DNA of 64,000 bases from Macrophomina tecta. Its lineage: Eukaryota > Ascomycota > Dothideomycetes > Botryosphaeriales > Botryosphaeriaceae. The stretch spans positions 496,001 through 560,000 of the forward strand of contig JAKSGN010000043.1 of assembly GCA_024180945.1 (NCBI GenBank), in the 5' to 3' direction. Positions within the stretch are counted from its first letter, which is position 1. Each line of letters starts with the position of its first letter. The notes under the pieces were generated by a model. It searched no databases. It was not told where the DNA came from and worked only from the letters and a program-made list of their open reading frames with translations. This document shows, one piece after another, positions 12,322 to 23,614 of this stretch. Made by a program: the position numbers and the translations under genes.

Positions 12322-15300
12322 TAGACCTAAGAAAGATAAAAGATATTCTAAAATAGCCTAAACTAAGAAATATTAAAGAAGTATAAGTCTTTTTAAGATT
12401 TACTAACTTCTACTAGCGGTTTATTAAATAATACTTCTATATAGCCGAACCGCTAATTTAACTTACCTAAAAAGATATCTTATTCGCCTAAAAAGAACTA
12501 TAATAGAAAGCGTTTAACTAACTTAAAAAGATCTTTATAAAAGCCCCTATATTAATTATATTTAATCCCGATAAGCCCCTCTATCTTAAAACTAATATAT
12601 TTAACTACGCTATTAGCGCTACTCTTAACTAGCTAGATAATAAGAGAAGATTATACTCTATCGCGTACTACTCTCGTAAAATATTACCTATAGAACTTAA
12701 CTACGAGATATATAATAAAGAACTACTCGCGATTATTATAGTATTTAAGAAATAGTAATATTATCTTAAGAAAGCTAACTACGAAATTACAGTATATTTA
12801 AATTATAAGAACCTAGAATACTTTATAACTACTAAGATATTAAATAGGAGATAAGTATAATAAATAAAATAACTTACTTCTTTCTACTTTAAGGTCTACT
12901 ACCGCAAAGAAAACGAAAATGGTAAGGCGAACGTACTTAGCTATAGAGCTAATTACGTAGAAGAAAAGCCGAAACTATCGCTAGTAGTACTTAGATAAAA
13001 TAATAATAGTATATTAGGCCCTAACCGCTCCTAAATTATTAAAGAACTCGACGCACTATAAAAAGAATAAATACTAGTATCTATTATAAGACTAGAAAGT
13101 TCTATTAATAATAACGAGCCCCTAAGAGCCCTAATACCTAAATAGAAACCTAAAGATGATGAAAAACTATAAAATAAAGAACCTACGCCTATACTAAAAG
13201 AAACTACGAAAGAAGTAGTAAATAAAGAAGAAGATAATACTACTACTTAAAAATAAATTATCTAAAGAAAATATAATAATAACCCGCTATTCTAGGAACT
13301 ACTATAGCGAATAGATACCCCTAAATATAACGACCCCGACCTAGTCTAAGATTATAGAGGTAATATACTATTCCGCGAAAAAATCTACATACTAATACCT
13401 CTACGTAAATAACTAACTAAGGAATACTATAAATCTATAGTTTATAAATATCTAGGAATAATAAGAACCTTAGAATAACTTATAAGATACTTCTATTTTC
13501 CCCGTATAAGAAAAACGGTAGAAAAAGTTATCTAGAAATACGACGAATACGTAAAGAATAAGGCGGCGCGATACGTACTATATAAATAACTATAGCTTAT
13601 TATAATACTAACTAAACCCTAGGAATTAGTTATAATAGATTTTATTATTAATCTACTAATTTTAGTAGACCCTGTGACTAAAATATAATATAATGCTATT
13701 CTAGTTATTATCGATTATTTAATAAAATAGGCATACTTTATCCCTTATAATAAGAAAATTAGAGTAAAGGGCTATACCTACCTCTTTCTTAGATATATTT
13801 TCGCTTACTATAGGATGTCTAAAAAACTAATTACGGACTAAGATCTATAATTTAGAGCTAAGTTCTAGTAAACCTTAGTCTATAAGCTAGAAACTAAATA
13901 TAAGATATTAATAACGGTATACCTATAAACTAATAGATAAATAAAACGAACTAACTAGACGCTAGAGTAGTACCTAAGATTCTATCTAAACTATAGGTAA
14001 AATAACTAGGTTAAACTCCTACCGCTAGCCTAATACGCATATAATAGTATATTAATGGAAGCTATATAAACTACGCCCTTCTACGCTAACTATAGTTTCG
14101 ATCCTACCGCCTTCGGAGAACCCTAGATCTATAGAGTACTCACCTAAAAAGCTATACTTAGGATAGATTAGCTACGCGAATTATATTAAGAACTAGCTCG
14201 AGATATTAAATTTACCGTATACTAAATAGCTATATACTACGATAGACGGCGCTAGGCGTTACCGCTTCTAAAGAAGGGGAATAAAGTCTAGCTCCTTAGA
14301 AAAAATATTAAAACTATACGATTAAACGATAAATTAGACTATAAGAAAATCGAACTCTACTAGATTAAGAAAAAACTTTTATCTATTTTCTTTAAACTTA
14401 AATTACTAGAACGAGTAGATATATATCTAGTTTTTTATATCTTTTTACTCGAACCTATATATAGTAATACTAAACCCGATCTAGAAATTAAAATATACCC
14501 TAATAATACCGATAGAGAATAGCTAGTAGAAAAAATTCTTAATAGAAACTAGATTAATAATTAATATAAGTATCTTATTAAATAGAAAGAAATAGACCCC
14601 GCTAAAAATCTTTAAAAACCTTTATAGAAACTAGTCTCTTATCTTAACTATAAAGAACTTATCTAGGAATACTACTAACGAAATTCTAACCGCCTAAACC
14701 TAGAGTATTCTTCTACGATGCGAAACCCGGAGAAGGTATTAAGAATATTTAAAACTAGTCTACTAGTACTTCCCGAGAAACCGCTTCGTTAGAACTTACT
14801 ACGTTACTACTATCTAAACTTAATAGCTATACTATATACGCCTTCTTAAGCTCTAGCTCCTCTAAGGATAATAAATCCTAACGTACTATTTTATATTTCT
14901 AATTATTAAGAAACTACTTCTACTGCTCTAAACGCTCTAAACGGGCTATAAAGATAAGAAGAAAGTTTTAAGCCACCTTTAAAGTCTACTAAGAAGTAGA
15001 TAGGGCCTTAGTAGTAGCTAAATATTTTTTATAAAGATAATCGCGCTTTTAATTAACCGAGTTCTCTATAACTATTAATAACTACTTACTAAGAACTAGA
15101 AGAACTTATAATCTTAAACTAAAATATCCTAAATATTATAGCTATAACCCTAATGAATATACTTAGAATAACGAGAAGATAAAGTTCCTAGCTTTTTTTC
15201 TAGTAATATCTTATACTTCTTACCCTTCTTACGGTAGTAACTATAGAAAGGCATAATAATAACTCCTAGATAAGCGATATAAGTAGCTAAATTACGGTGC

Positions 15301-15426
15301 TTAGTAGACTTACAACTAGACATCGCGAAATAAGGTTAGAAATAAGTAATAAAATGAACGAGAAAGAACTACTCTATACTTATAGCTTTAAACTTTTAGG
15401 CTAAAAGTCGTCTAGAGGGGGAATAG
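12322..15426 (+). pseudogene. Outer chromovirus pol, 3' part (RNase H, integrase, chromodomain, tail)
   Basis: The frame resumes from the 5' part with DLRKIKDILK and continues through the RT thumb and RNase H (about 12322-12990), integrase (about 13300-14300; VIIDFIINLLIL near 13630 and LITD near 13835) and a chromodomain (about 14521-14640, pattern YKYLIK.KEIDPAKNL.KPL). A tail of about 750 bp lies between the chromodomain and the 3' LTR. Interruptions are TAG/TAA. The last bases form the polypurine tract before 15427. Confidence 0.83.
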
Positions 15427-15809
15427 TATTATAATACTAGCTAAAGAGAACGGAAGAAAAATAATCTTACTTTCTAGAAAAGACTCTAATTTCTTAGAGT
15501 AGAAAATTCTTAGTCCGGATTACGCCTTAAAGGGTAGAAGATAGATCTATTACCTAGTATACTAACTATAGATTACTCGACTTACTAGATTACGGTAAGC
15601 TAGCTAGTAATCTACCGTAATCTAACTAAATACCCTATATATATAAACTATACTCGTTTATAGTAGATAGAACCCTTATAGTTAACTTATTAATTAGTTT
15701 TTATTCTAATATTATATACGATTCTTTTCTATCTATTCTACGGCCCCCCGAAAGCCTACGCTATCTAATAATACGCCCGACCTCCCCTAGAAAGAGTAAT
15801 AGCGTAATA
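15427..15809 (+). repeat. 3' LTR of outer chromovirus
   Basis: 383 bp, the same length as the 5' LTR. It begins TATTATAATAC after the polypurine tract and ends GCGTAATA. The two LTRs differ at many C/T and G/A positions, consistent with RIP acting separately on each copy, so LTR divergence cannot date the insertion. Confidence 0.85.
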
Positions 15810-17559
15810 TCTTATTCTTACCCTCGCTCTCGCCGTAGTAGCTAGCGCTAGCGCCGTTACTACTACCGCCGCTACTATTACTACTACTACTACTACTACT
15901 ACTATAGCCGCTACTATCGTAGACGCTACCGCTAACGCTAGCCCCTCTTTTTTCTCTCGCGTGGGCCGCCCCCCCGCGTAGTAGTAGTAGTAGTAAGAGA
16001 TAGCTAAATAGCTACTATTCTAGCCGTAAGTTTAATTATATAGATATCTATAATATACTTAGTCTAATATATATATAGTAACCCCTCGAACTCTAGGGCT
16101 ACTTAGGTACGTTTATAGTATATAGATTAGTCTCGTATCGCCTAGAGTTTCTCTAGGGTTAAAACCTCGTGTTACGAACCCTAGAGGGACAAGGGCTTTA
16201 TAACCCCACGGGTAGAAAGCCCGCACGGGAAAAGATACTGTAAGGGCTAAGAACCTATAAAAATAATAGAGCCGTAATATCGGCGTGCCCGCACGAAAGA
16301 ACTAGCCCTAAGAGAAGACGGCGCGTACGGACCTAGGCTAGGTAGTAGTAGAAGTCCGTACGGGAGCGACGCCTATACGGCGTAGTAAGACTATAGAAAT
16401 TCTAACTAGGTTAGAAGCCCGTAGGGGAAGAATATTCTTAAGAAAAGAATTATAAATTCTAAAAACCGGCTTCGAGCTAGAGAAACGAATAGAAAAATAT
16501 TAAATAACTTATATAATCTTAGAAATAATAGTCTAGCGGTATAATACTCCCTTAACCGATATAAAAGTCGGATTCTAGAAAACGGGCCTTAGCACCTAGG
16601 TTACGTAGGACCTACCAGGCCTATACTAGATCTATATAGATCTAAGAGCTATAGATCTAAACTCTAAAGATCTAATATATATAGATCTAGATTATTATAG
16701 CTTTCCTATAGTATATAGAATATACTTATTAGGTAGTACTTTAGCCTTCGTAGTTAATTTAAGATTTTAATATAGACTTATTAAAGATAATAAGCCTAAC
16801 GCGCACTGCGTACTAATCTATTATATAATTACTATCTATTATTCTAATTCTTTACTCTTCTCTTATTCTTTAAGGTAAACCCTACCGCTATCTAATCCTA
16901 CTAGGTAACTCTAAAGCCTAGTAGAAGAGGCTGCTATTATACCTTAGCGACTTACGTGCCGGTCTACCGATTAAAATAGTAGGCTAGTGCGTACGACTAG
17001 GCTATAGAGTCTAGTCGTTAGGAGAAAATCTATAATACGAACTATATTAGCCGTATTATAAAGACTTCCTTAGAAAAGTAGAGGTAGGGCGAGGGCTGCT
17101 ACTAGGTCTACTAAACTAACGATAAGAAGTGCTAGGTCTATTCTTTAAATAAATCTAAGTAGGTACGCTATACGGGTACTACTTATACCCGATACTGTAC
17201 GAATAGGCGGGCTTACTCGTATAATAGCCGGTAGAAGGAATAAACGCCGCGGCGTCGCCGTAGTAGCCTAAAGAAATTACTACCTTCTCCCTAGTACCTT
17301 ATACCGAAAGATAGAAGTTCTCTACCGCTAGAAGCTAGCGGATTAGGTATTATAGTTTAACCTAGAATAGTGCGCTATCCGGTATATATTATATAGTTAT
17401 ATTAATATATCGTTAGTTAGGGTAATGCTATACGTAATAATACTATACGTAATAATATTAAAAGAAAGAAAGGTATATAATTAAAGTTAAACACTAGGAC
17501 TTAGCGCTATACTCTAATTAGCTATATATATTTATAGCCTCTATTATACCGTATTTATA
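15810..17559. other. RIP-mutated spacer, triplet-rich at its left end
   Basis: 15830-15985 is rich in GCC/CTA/GTA triplets, like the left flank of the outer element at 2100-2450. From about 16100 to 16620 the composition is less TA-biased and contains several CCCGYAGGGG-like words, but I could identify no gene or element. 16640-17400 is strongly RIP-mutated with no recognisable coding frame. Confidence 0.5.
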
Positions 17560-17712
17560 ATATATAATTAGCTTCTAAAGTTTCTTAAGTTTTTAGAGTT
17601 TCTAGAGTTTCTAAAGGTTTTAGAGTTTCTAGAGTTCGCGCTCTTTACTTCTTACTATACCGTACGATCGCCTATATATTACTTAGTTAGCTTCTAGAGT
17701 TTCTAAAGTTCT
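17560..17712 (-). repeat. Inverted copy of the 9-bp-unit minisatellite
   Basis: On the - strand this stretch reads as the same unit found at 1400-1706: a GCTAACTAAGTAATA linker start, a linker ending GAGCGCGAA, then several ACTCTAGAA-type 9-mers. It lies just downstream, on the - strand, of the unrecognised reading frame at 17815-19390, as the left copy lies downstream of the frame at 2-1470. Confidence 0.8.
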
Positions 17713-17723
17713 GTAAAGCTTAA

Positions 17724-17800
17724 TAACGCTATAATACTAACGCTATAATACTAACGCCTTAATACTAACACCTTAATACTAATGCCTTAATACTAATAGC
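17724..17800 (+). repeat. 14-bp tandem repeat, five copies
   Basis: Five tandem copies of a 14-bp unit close to TAACGCTATAATAC. The later copies change to TAACGCCTTAATAC and then to TAACACCTTAATAC and TAATGCCTTAATAC. The order of variants along the array suggests stepwise divergence. Confidence 0.85.
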
Positions 17801-17814
17801 TTAACTAATTTTTG

Positions 17815-19390
17815 AATCTTTATATAGTAAATCGTCTACTATTAAGTCGACTATCTTATAAGTAACGTCGTTAATAAGATCTATTTACTCGTTTAATATT
17901 AGCTCTATCTTATTACTACTATTCCCTCTATCCTATAAAGGAGGTGCTAAGAGTATACTAGAAAGCCGAATATAAGCTAAGTTAAATATACTAACCTAGT
18001 TATCTAGCTAGCTTAGACTAAGTATACGAATATTAGGTGAATCTTATATATTTAAGCCGGATATATTACTATATAGCGCTATTAGCCCATTGTTATAAAT
18101 AGTCTAAGTAAGATAGAATATATTATATTTAACCGACGTCTTTAAATATTTACTAGAAGCTACGGCACTAAACGTATTTTTAAACTTTATATGTAGCGCC
18201 CGTATTTATATATTTATAAGATATATATAATTAAAGATCGCCTCTTTATCGTAAGTCGAGTTCTTATAGCACTTTATCTTAATAGCTAAATACTAGTTAA
18301 GATACTTCTATCTAAGATTAATAGCTTTAAATATATTACTCCGGCTAAACTAATTAATAAGGCTAGATAATAGTATTACGCACTAAAGCTCCGGGGTATT
18401 TACCGCATCCGAAAGATTCTAACAATAGAATAGTATCTTTTACCTATAGTTACGCTAGCCCGCACTAAAGAAGGTAATAATAAGCGGATTTACTAAATAG
18501 CGTAGTATACTAATATTACTATATTTAACCGTATATCGAATAGATAGAAATAATTAGGCCTTCTATAGAAACTAATATATCGTTCGGTACGTCGGGTTCT
18601 AGTAGTCTACTTTATTCTATATATTTAGTATAAATATAGCTAAGTAGACGGCGTCTATAGTACAAAGTAGATTTCGAACTAGAATACTTATATTACTTCT
18701 ATAGTATTATTTTAAATATCTAGATTAGTATCTAAAGGGACGTATTTCCTATCGTATAGAACGCGGTAAAAGAGAGCTAGTACTCGAGCTAAAAATCCTT
18801 AGATAATAAGGGGCTTAAGGAGGTAATACTTAAGATTATTACGGCTATACTTCGTACGCCCCTATAGTATAATATCTGCCTATAGAGAATAAGTGGCATC
18901 TTTATTAATAATATTAGAAGGGCCCTAGTGCGTCTAAATAATAGTCTAAAGGAGGTTTATCTATACGTAAAACTAAGATGGTATTTTAAGAAGCTAGTCC
19001 CGTCTATTATATAGACTCTAAGCACGTGCTTATTCGGCTTTAATAGACCGAATATAGTGTGCTATAAGCTAGTTACTATACGTAAGCTAGAGCCAGGTAT
19101 AGTAATCTTCTAAAGCGGGGTCTATTTTAAGCTATTTAATAAAGATATTATCGTAAACACGGGCCGTACTATTAATCGTACCTTCGTTCTTATATATTCT
19201 ATCTAACTACCAAAACTCCGTTTTGCGCTTAGATAGTTTATCGAACTTAGATATAACCGGCCTTTTATTAGGGTACCTTTTAAAGATTTTATTAATAGTA
19301 TAACCGTATACCCTTACAATGGCGTTAAGAATAAGGCTTTTTACTATCTTCTTACGTCGCTCTTTATCACGACTAAGAACCCTAGGTAAT
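17815..19390 (-). pseudogene. Second RIP-killed long reading frame, family not recognised
   Basis: On the - strand one frame runs for about 525 codons if TAG/TAA are read as former glutamine codons. It starts near 19390 with the basic segment SRDKERRKKIVKSLILNAIV and includes FDKLSKRKTEFW and FLARVLALFYRVLYDRKYVP. I saw no TGA stop and no frame change. The family is not recognised; a DNA-binding or recombinase-like mobile-element protein is possible from the basic start. Upstream, on the - strand, it is bordered by another minisatellite. Confidence 0.5.
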
Positions 19391-19699
19391 AGTATTATAT
19401 CCCGATACTCTAACGATATAGTTAGGTTATATATTAACTACGTAAGGCCGTTCTCTAGTAGGTCCAGGTAAATAATAATTAAAGTGGTAGTTAGTATACG
19501 TATCTATAATCTATACTCTAAAATCTCGTCGTGCTTAGTGTCTTTAAAGTTTATATTATTATATATAACTACCGCCTTAGGATTCTTTAATAACCGCTCG
19601 ATATATTTCTAGAGAAAGAATTAGTAAATACTTAGTACTATATATTTTATAGTTATTAGTAATTAGGCCGTCCTATATAGGCAGGCCGTAAAACTAGAG

Positions 19700-20190
19700 A
19701 ATATAATACTAGTCTATAATTAGCTCCTAGAGTCTCTAGAGTCTTTAGAGTTTCTAGAGTTTCTAGAGTTCCTAGAATTTCTAGAGTTTTAGGAGATCGT
19801 AGTCTCGCGTAGATAGGCTATAGAACCGAAGAATAGGGCCCTAGCTTATAATTAGCTTCTAAAGTCTCTAGAGTTCTTAGAGTTCGTAGTCTCGCGTAGG
19901 TAGGCTATAGAACCGGAGAATAGAGTTCTAGCTTATAATTAGCTTCTAGAGTTTCTAGAGTCTCTAGAGTCTCTAGAGTTCCTAGAGATCGTAGTCTTGC
20001 GTAGATAGACTATAGAACCGGAGAACTAGCCTATAATTAGCTTCTAGAGTCTCTAGAGTCTCTAGAGTTTCTAGAGTTTCTAGAGTCTCTAGAGTTTCTA
20101 GAGTTTCTAGAACTTTAGGAGATCGTGGTCTTGCATAGATAGGCCGTAAAACTAGAAAATACGGCCCTAGCCTATAATTAAAAGGACTAA
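19700..20190 (-). repeat. 9-bp-unit minisatellite with a different linker
   Basis: TCTAGAGTT-type 9-mers in runs of three to nine, separated by a linker containing GATCGTAGTCTCGCGTAGATA and TAGAACCGGAGAATA-like sequence. TATAATTAGCT marks successive units at about 19715, 19847, 19934, 20032 and 20173. The 9-mer is shared with the arrays at 1400-1706 and 17560-17712 but the linker differs. An isolated short copy lies at 21425-21465. Confidence 0.82.
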
Positions 20191-20877
20191 ATAATATATT
20201 ACTATTATATCTTTACTTATGTTACGACTCTGTCTAACAGGTACTAAGCGGTATAGTAACTTTAGTATATTCCTAAGCCGCTTAGCATCTCGAGCACCCT
20301 CCTCTTTATTCTAGAGCCCCTAAGATATATACTAAGTATAGCTATTAGGAAGTTTAAGATTCCTCATTATCTAGAATAGTAGACTATGCTTATAATAGTA
20401 AAAATCCGTCGTTTAATACTATTATGCTGAAAACTAGACTTATAGCTAGCCTAGTTCGAGCGCCTATATCGCATAGTACGGGAGAGGATTCGAAACTATA
20501 TTAGCGTATAATCTTTAACGGCTTAAATAGTAGCTTAGAAGTTAAGCTAGTTAATATTTACCGTATAATCTAATACACCAAAGTATTTATAGCTAGAAGA
20601 AGAACCCCGCGACTACTAGATAAGGCTATTAAGCTTCTAGTCTATCCTCTGCTCGATTCTATCCTCTAAACCGTTATAGGCACGCGTTTACTTAAGAATA
20701 CGCTATATTACTTTCCTCCTCTTCTAAAAGGTGCGGAAAGAAAGATAAGATAGTCTTATATTTTTATTCGCCTACGCGATATTAAACTTTCTAAAGTCTA
20801 AGCTAATCTCTTTTATCTTTTTTAGAACCTAGTCTATCTTCTAAGTAATATTCTCTAGAGATTACGTTATATCGTCG

Positions 20878-21060
20878 TTATTCTTGTCGTCCTCGTCGTT
20901 CTCGTTGTCGTCGTCGTTCTTATCGTTGTTATTGTTGTCCTCGTTATTATCGTCGTCGTCGTCTTTATTGTCGTCGTCCTTGTCGTCGTCGTCGTTCTTA
21001 TCGTCGTCGTCGTTCTTATCGTCGTTCTCGTCGTCCTTATTATCCTCGCTTTTGGCTTCT
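20878..21060. repeat. GAC/AAC-type trinucleotide repeat
   Basis: About 180 bp of TCGTCGTCG-like triplets with TTA/TTG interruptions. On the - strand it would read as an Asp/Asn/Lys/Glu run and on the + strand as a Ser/Leu run. Both open frames exist only because of the triplet composition, so I treat it as a simple repeat. Confidence 0.85.
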
Positions 21061-21541
21061 AGTTTATTACCCAAAGCTCTGTTACTGTATAGTCCGGATT
21101 ATAAGTACTAGGGGGTTGGCGGTAGGGTTATAGATAGGCTAAACAGCGGACTCGTTAGAGGTAGCATGCTCGGATATAGGCTAGACAGCGGGCTCAACGA
21201 GAGTACTTCTAGAATAGTTAAGGGGTCTATATTAAATACAAGTTATAGAGGAAGAGAAGCGCAATCGAATAAGCTAATTTTTATACTAAAAGGGCGTTAA
21301 TAAAGATGCGAAGTATTACAGCAAAGACGACGTATTAATAGTAGTAGATGTCGGCTATATTACGGTAAAACGCGCACACTTTACTCTCAGACACCTCGGA
21401 GAGGGTTAGGTAACGCCGCGCTGTAATTAGCTACTAGAGTTTGCTAGAGTTTCTAGAGTTTAGTGGAGTTTGATTATTACCGCTATACTCGATATGGACG
21501 TCGCCTAACCCTCAAACCGAGGGGCTGACTACGCTGAGATA

Positions 21542-21669
21542 AGTCTATTCAGGAGAGGATAAAAGGCCACTCCATGGCCGCCCTCCTCCAACACGAGGCC
21601 AATCTATGCCAATTCATGTCAATTCATTCCTTCATCACTGAATAAGCCGTCACACCACTTGTTCCAACA
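21542..21669 (+). repeat. Dispersed repeat, copy A
   Basis: Begins AGTCTATTCAGGAGAGGATA and ends CACTTGTTCCAACA. A second copy in the same orientation is at 55751-55858 and lacks about 20 bp of the middle. The first 50 bp are nearly identical between copies. It is not RIP-mutated and lies about 165 bp beyond the stop codon of the MDR gene. It could be a short non-autonomous element or a shared former gene end. Confidence 0.8.
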
Positions 21670-21833
21670 TGTTCACATCAACAGCAACAGAATGGCGGAT
21701 CATGTAATCTTGTATCATTCAATGACCATGAGATAAGCAAGATGCAAAAAATACGAAGTGACGTGTATGGGAAACTTTAGTTCGGATAACACTGAATAAC
21801 TAACTGTTAGAGCTTAGCTAACATTGCCTTACT

Positions 21834-23095
21834 TTAAAGAGTGACAATAATCTTTTTAGCGGAGACACCCTTGCGCTGCACATCAAGAGCGTTCTGAATT
21901 TTCTCCAGGCCGTGTCCAGCCACGGAGGGATCAGGCTTAGCCTGGAATGACCCGTTGGCCAGGGCTTCAGGAATGAACTTCTTCCAGATCCATTCCCCGA
22001 TGTGCTGGTTGGGCTCTTGGACGATGGCAAAGGCAACCACTGTATGATAGTGTTAGCGTATCTTCTATAAGCAATTGCTGCAGCCCGGTCAACTCTCACC
22101 GTAAACAGGTGCGAATCGCTCGGTGCTCTTATTTCCGGGGAGAACGCTAGCAACAGGAACTTTCTTGTTGAGACGGCCAAGAATAGCAGAAACGGCATCG
22201 AAGCTAGGATCTTCGCCAATAGCATCGTACACACCAACGAAATCGGTCTTATTAAGTGCGTTGGCAATGTCTTCAACCACGGTGGCGGACCTGTAGTCGA
22301 AGACGATGTCGGCACCAAGCGACTTGACAAACTTGTGGTTGGTGGGAGAAGCCGTGGTAATTACAGTCGCGCCCGAGGCGGCTGCAAGCTGAATGGCGGT
22401 AGCCCCAACGGAAGATGCACCGCCCCAAATCAAAACTGTCTTGCCATTCTTCTCGGGCTTAGTAGCCGATGGCAGAGGCAAGTTGAGAAGGTCCTTGAGG
22501 TACAGACCGGCGCAGGCAGTCGAGACAGCAAGGGGGAGAACAACAGCCTGCTCAAAACTCATCGAATCCGGGATTGGGGACACCAGGGAATCAGTAACGA
22601 CCGTGTAAGTTTGGAAAGCTGAGTTGGCAGGGTTTCTCGTCATCAGGCCATTGCAGTGCCTGTTTTTGACGTCAGTAGTGGGCAATTGGCCTTAGAGAGA
22701 GGTGATCTCAGGCAAGGTAGACTTACGCAATAACCCTGTCGCCCTTCTTAACCCGGGTGACGCCGGTGCCAACCTCCTCCACGAAGCCAGCGGCATCCTC
22801 GCCTAGGATAAAAGGGTACTGAGACAAATATCGCCCGTGAGCCCTCCACAGTGTTAGCGTCGCGGAGGCGCCAAGCTAGTACCGAGGACGTACTGAATTT
22901 TCCAGTCGACGGGGTTCTAGCAGCACAGTCAATCAGAGAAATCTTCAGAACGATAGCAACAGGGAAACTAACGACGGCGACGGCGGCATTCTTGATAACA
23001 ATCTCAGCAAGGCCTGCAGTGGGGTTAGGGGCCTCCTTGATGATGAAGGGATGCTCTGAGGGCGAATTGATCCAGGCGGCTTTGTTCTGCATCAT
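21834..23095 (-). CDS. Medium-chain dehydrogenase/reductase (MDR, zinc-type alcohol dehydrogenase-like)
   Basis: Five exons join cleanly: complement of 21834..22039, 22100..22659, 22727..22843, 22894..22916 and 22973..23095, giving 342 aa. Introns are 50-67 nt with GT...AG ends and CTAAC/CTGAC branch motifs; the 23-nt second exon encodes NPVDWKI. The N-terminal GroES-like domain includes NPVDWKIQ and YPFILGEDAAGFVEEVGTG (about residues 42-76). The Rossmann domain has the nucleotide-binding loop GGASSVG (about 167-173). This is the fungal ToxD/enoyl-reductase-like branch: NAD(P)H-dependent reduction of a carbon-carbon double bond or quinone is likely, and I see no structural-zinc cysteine cluster. 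The substrate is unknown. It is divergent from an SDR pseudogene. No frame damage is seen. Confidence 0.88.
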
Positions 23096-23614
23096 CACGA
23101 TAGAGATATTTATTATTCTTTGAGAGCCCCGGTGTGAATTGTCGGAATTGATTGCAGGAGCACATAGGGTATTTATAAAGAATGCGTCGGAGTCTAAAAG
23201 CTTGCTTACTAATTCTAAAGACACAAAATCTATTTTTCTTGCACAAAGACAATGTGCAGGAGGAGTCTCAGCACCGGGAATAGCGTAAAGCACTACCGGC
23301 GTAAGCTACACTAGCGGTTCGCCATATCACGATGAAACCCACCACCTACCTCGCGGCTATAACACTAAAACCGCTAAGTCCGATGCTATCCAAAGGTTGT
23401 CCGGTCCGTGCAAGGTCGGTGACATGTGATGATGAGTAATTCCTACTCCACAGACGATGTGCGTGCAATAGAGGCATACAAGAGTTAGACGGGAGGCGAA
23501 GTTAGCGACCATAAGCTTCGGCATCCAGAAAACTGTGATGCTCTGGATTGTCTTATAATATCTATCCCTCGTCATCTGCACTCTCTCATCCTCGTTATCT
23601 TTCGACACTGGACA
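23096..23614. promoter_or_regulatory. Divergent intergenic region between MDR gene and SDR pseudogene
   Basis: 519 bp between the MDR start codon and the beginning of SDR homology. It probably holds both promoters. I see no clear TATA box in a convincing position and no recognisable operator. The open frames crossing it show no family similarity. Confidence 0.4.

Larger units (their letters stand above)
2530..15809 (+). mobile_element. Outer Ty3/gypsy chromovirus, RIP-mutated
   Basis: Two LTRs of equal length (383 bp; 2530-2912 and 15427-15809) bracket gag, protease, reverse transcriptase, RNase H, integrase and chromodomain in chromovirus order on the + strand. A purine tract (AGAGGGGGAATAG) lies directly before the 3' LTR. 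The body is split at 5665/12322 by a second element; without that insertion and one copy of its target duplication the element is about 6.6 kb. Coding frames are broken by many TAG/TAA codons, so it is dead. The five bases on either side of the LTRs (CCTCG and TCTTA) do not match, so no target duplication is visible. Confidence 0.9.
1..21470. other. RIP-mutated repeat block
   Basis: CA and TG dinucleotides are nearly absent while TA is in large excess, and CG survives. This is the expected result of repeat-induced point mutation acting on CpA in ascomycetes. Former coding frames inside the block are interrupted almost only by TAG and TAA, as expected if CAG and CAA glutamine codons were converted. 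The right edge is gradual: normal composition returns between about 21130 and 21500. The separate elements inside the block are listed individually. Confidence 0.9.

Noticed and set aside
16530..16610. tRNA-like stretch (GTCTAGCGGTATAATAC resembles a tRNA D arm)
   Set aside because: The following sequence does not form convincing anticodon and T arms and lacks a GGTTCGA-type B box; RIP may have damaged a tRNA-derived repeat, but it cannot be supported.
20862..21111. Open frames with Asp/Asn-rich (-) or Ser/Leu-rich (+) products
   Set aside because: Both come from a simple TCG/GTC triplet repeat and have no domain or gene context.
22748..23293. Separate 181-codon frame upstream of the MDR frame
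   Set aside because: It is the MDR N-terminal exons read through two short introns, not an independent gene.
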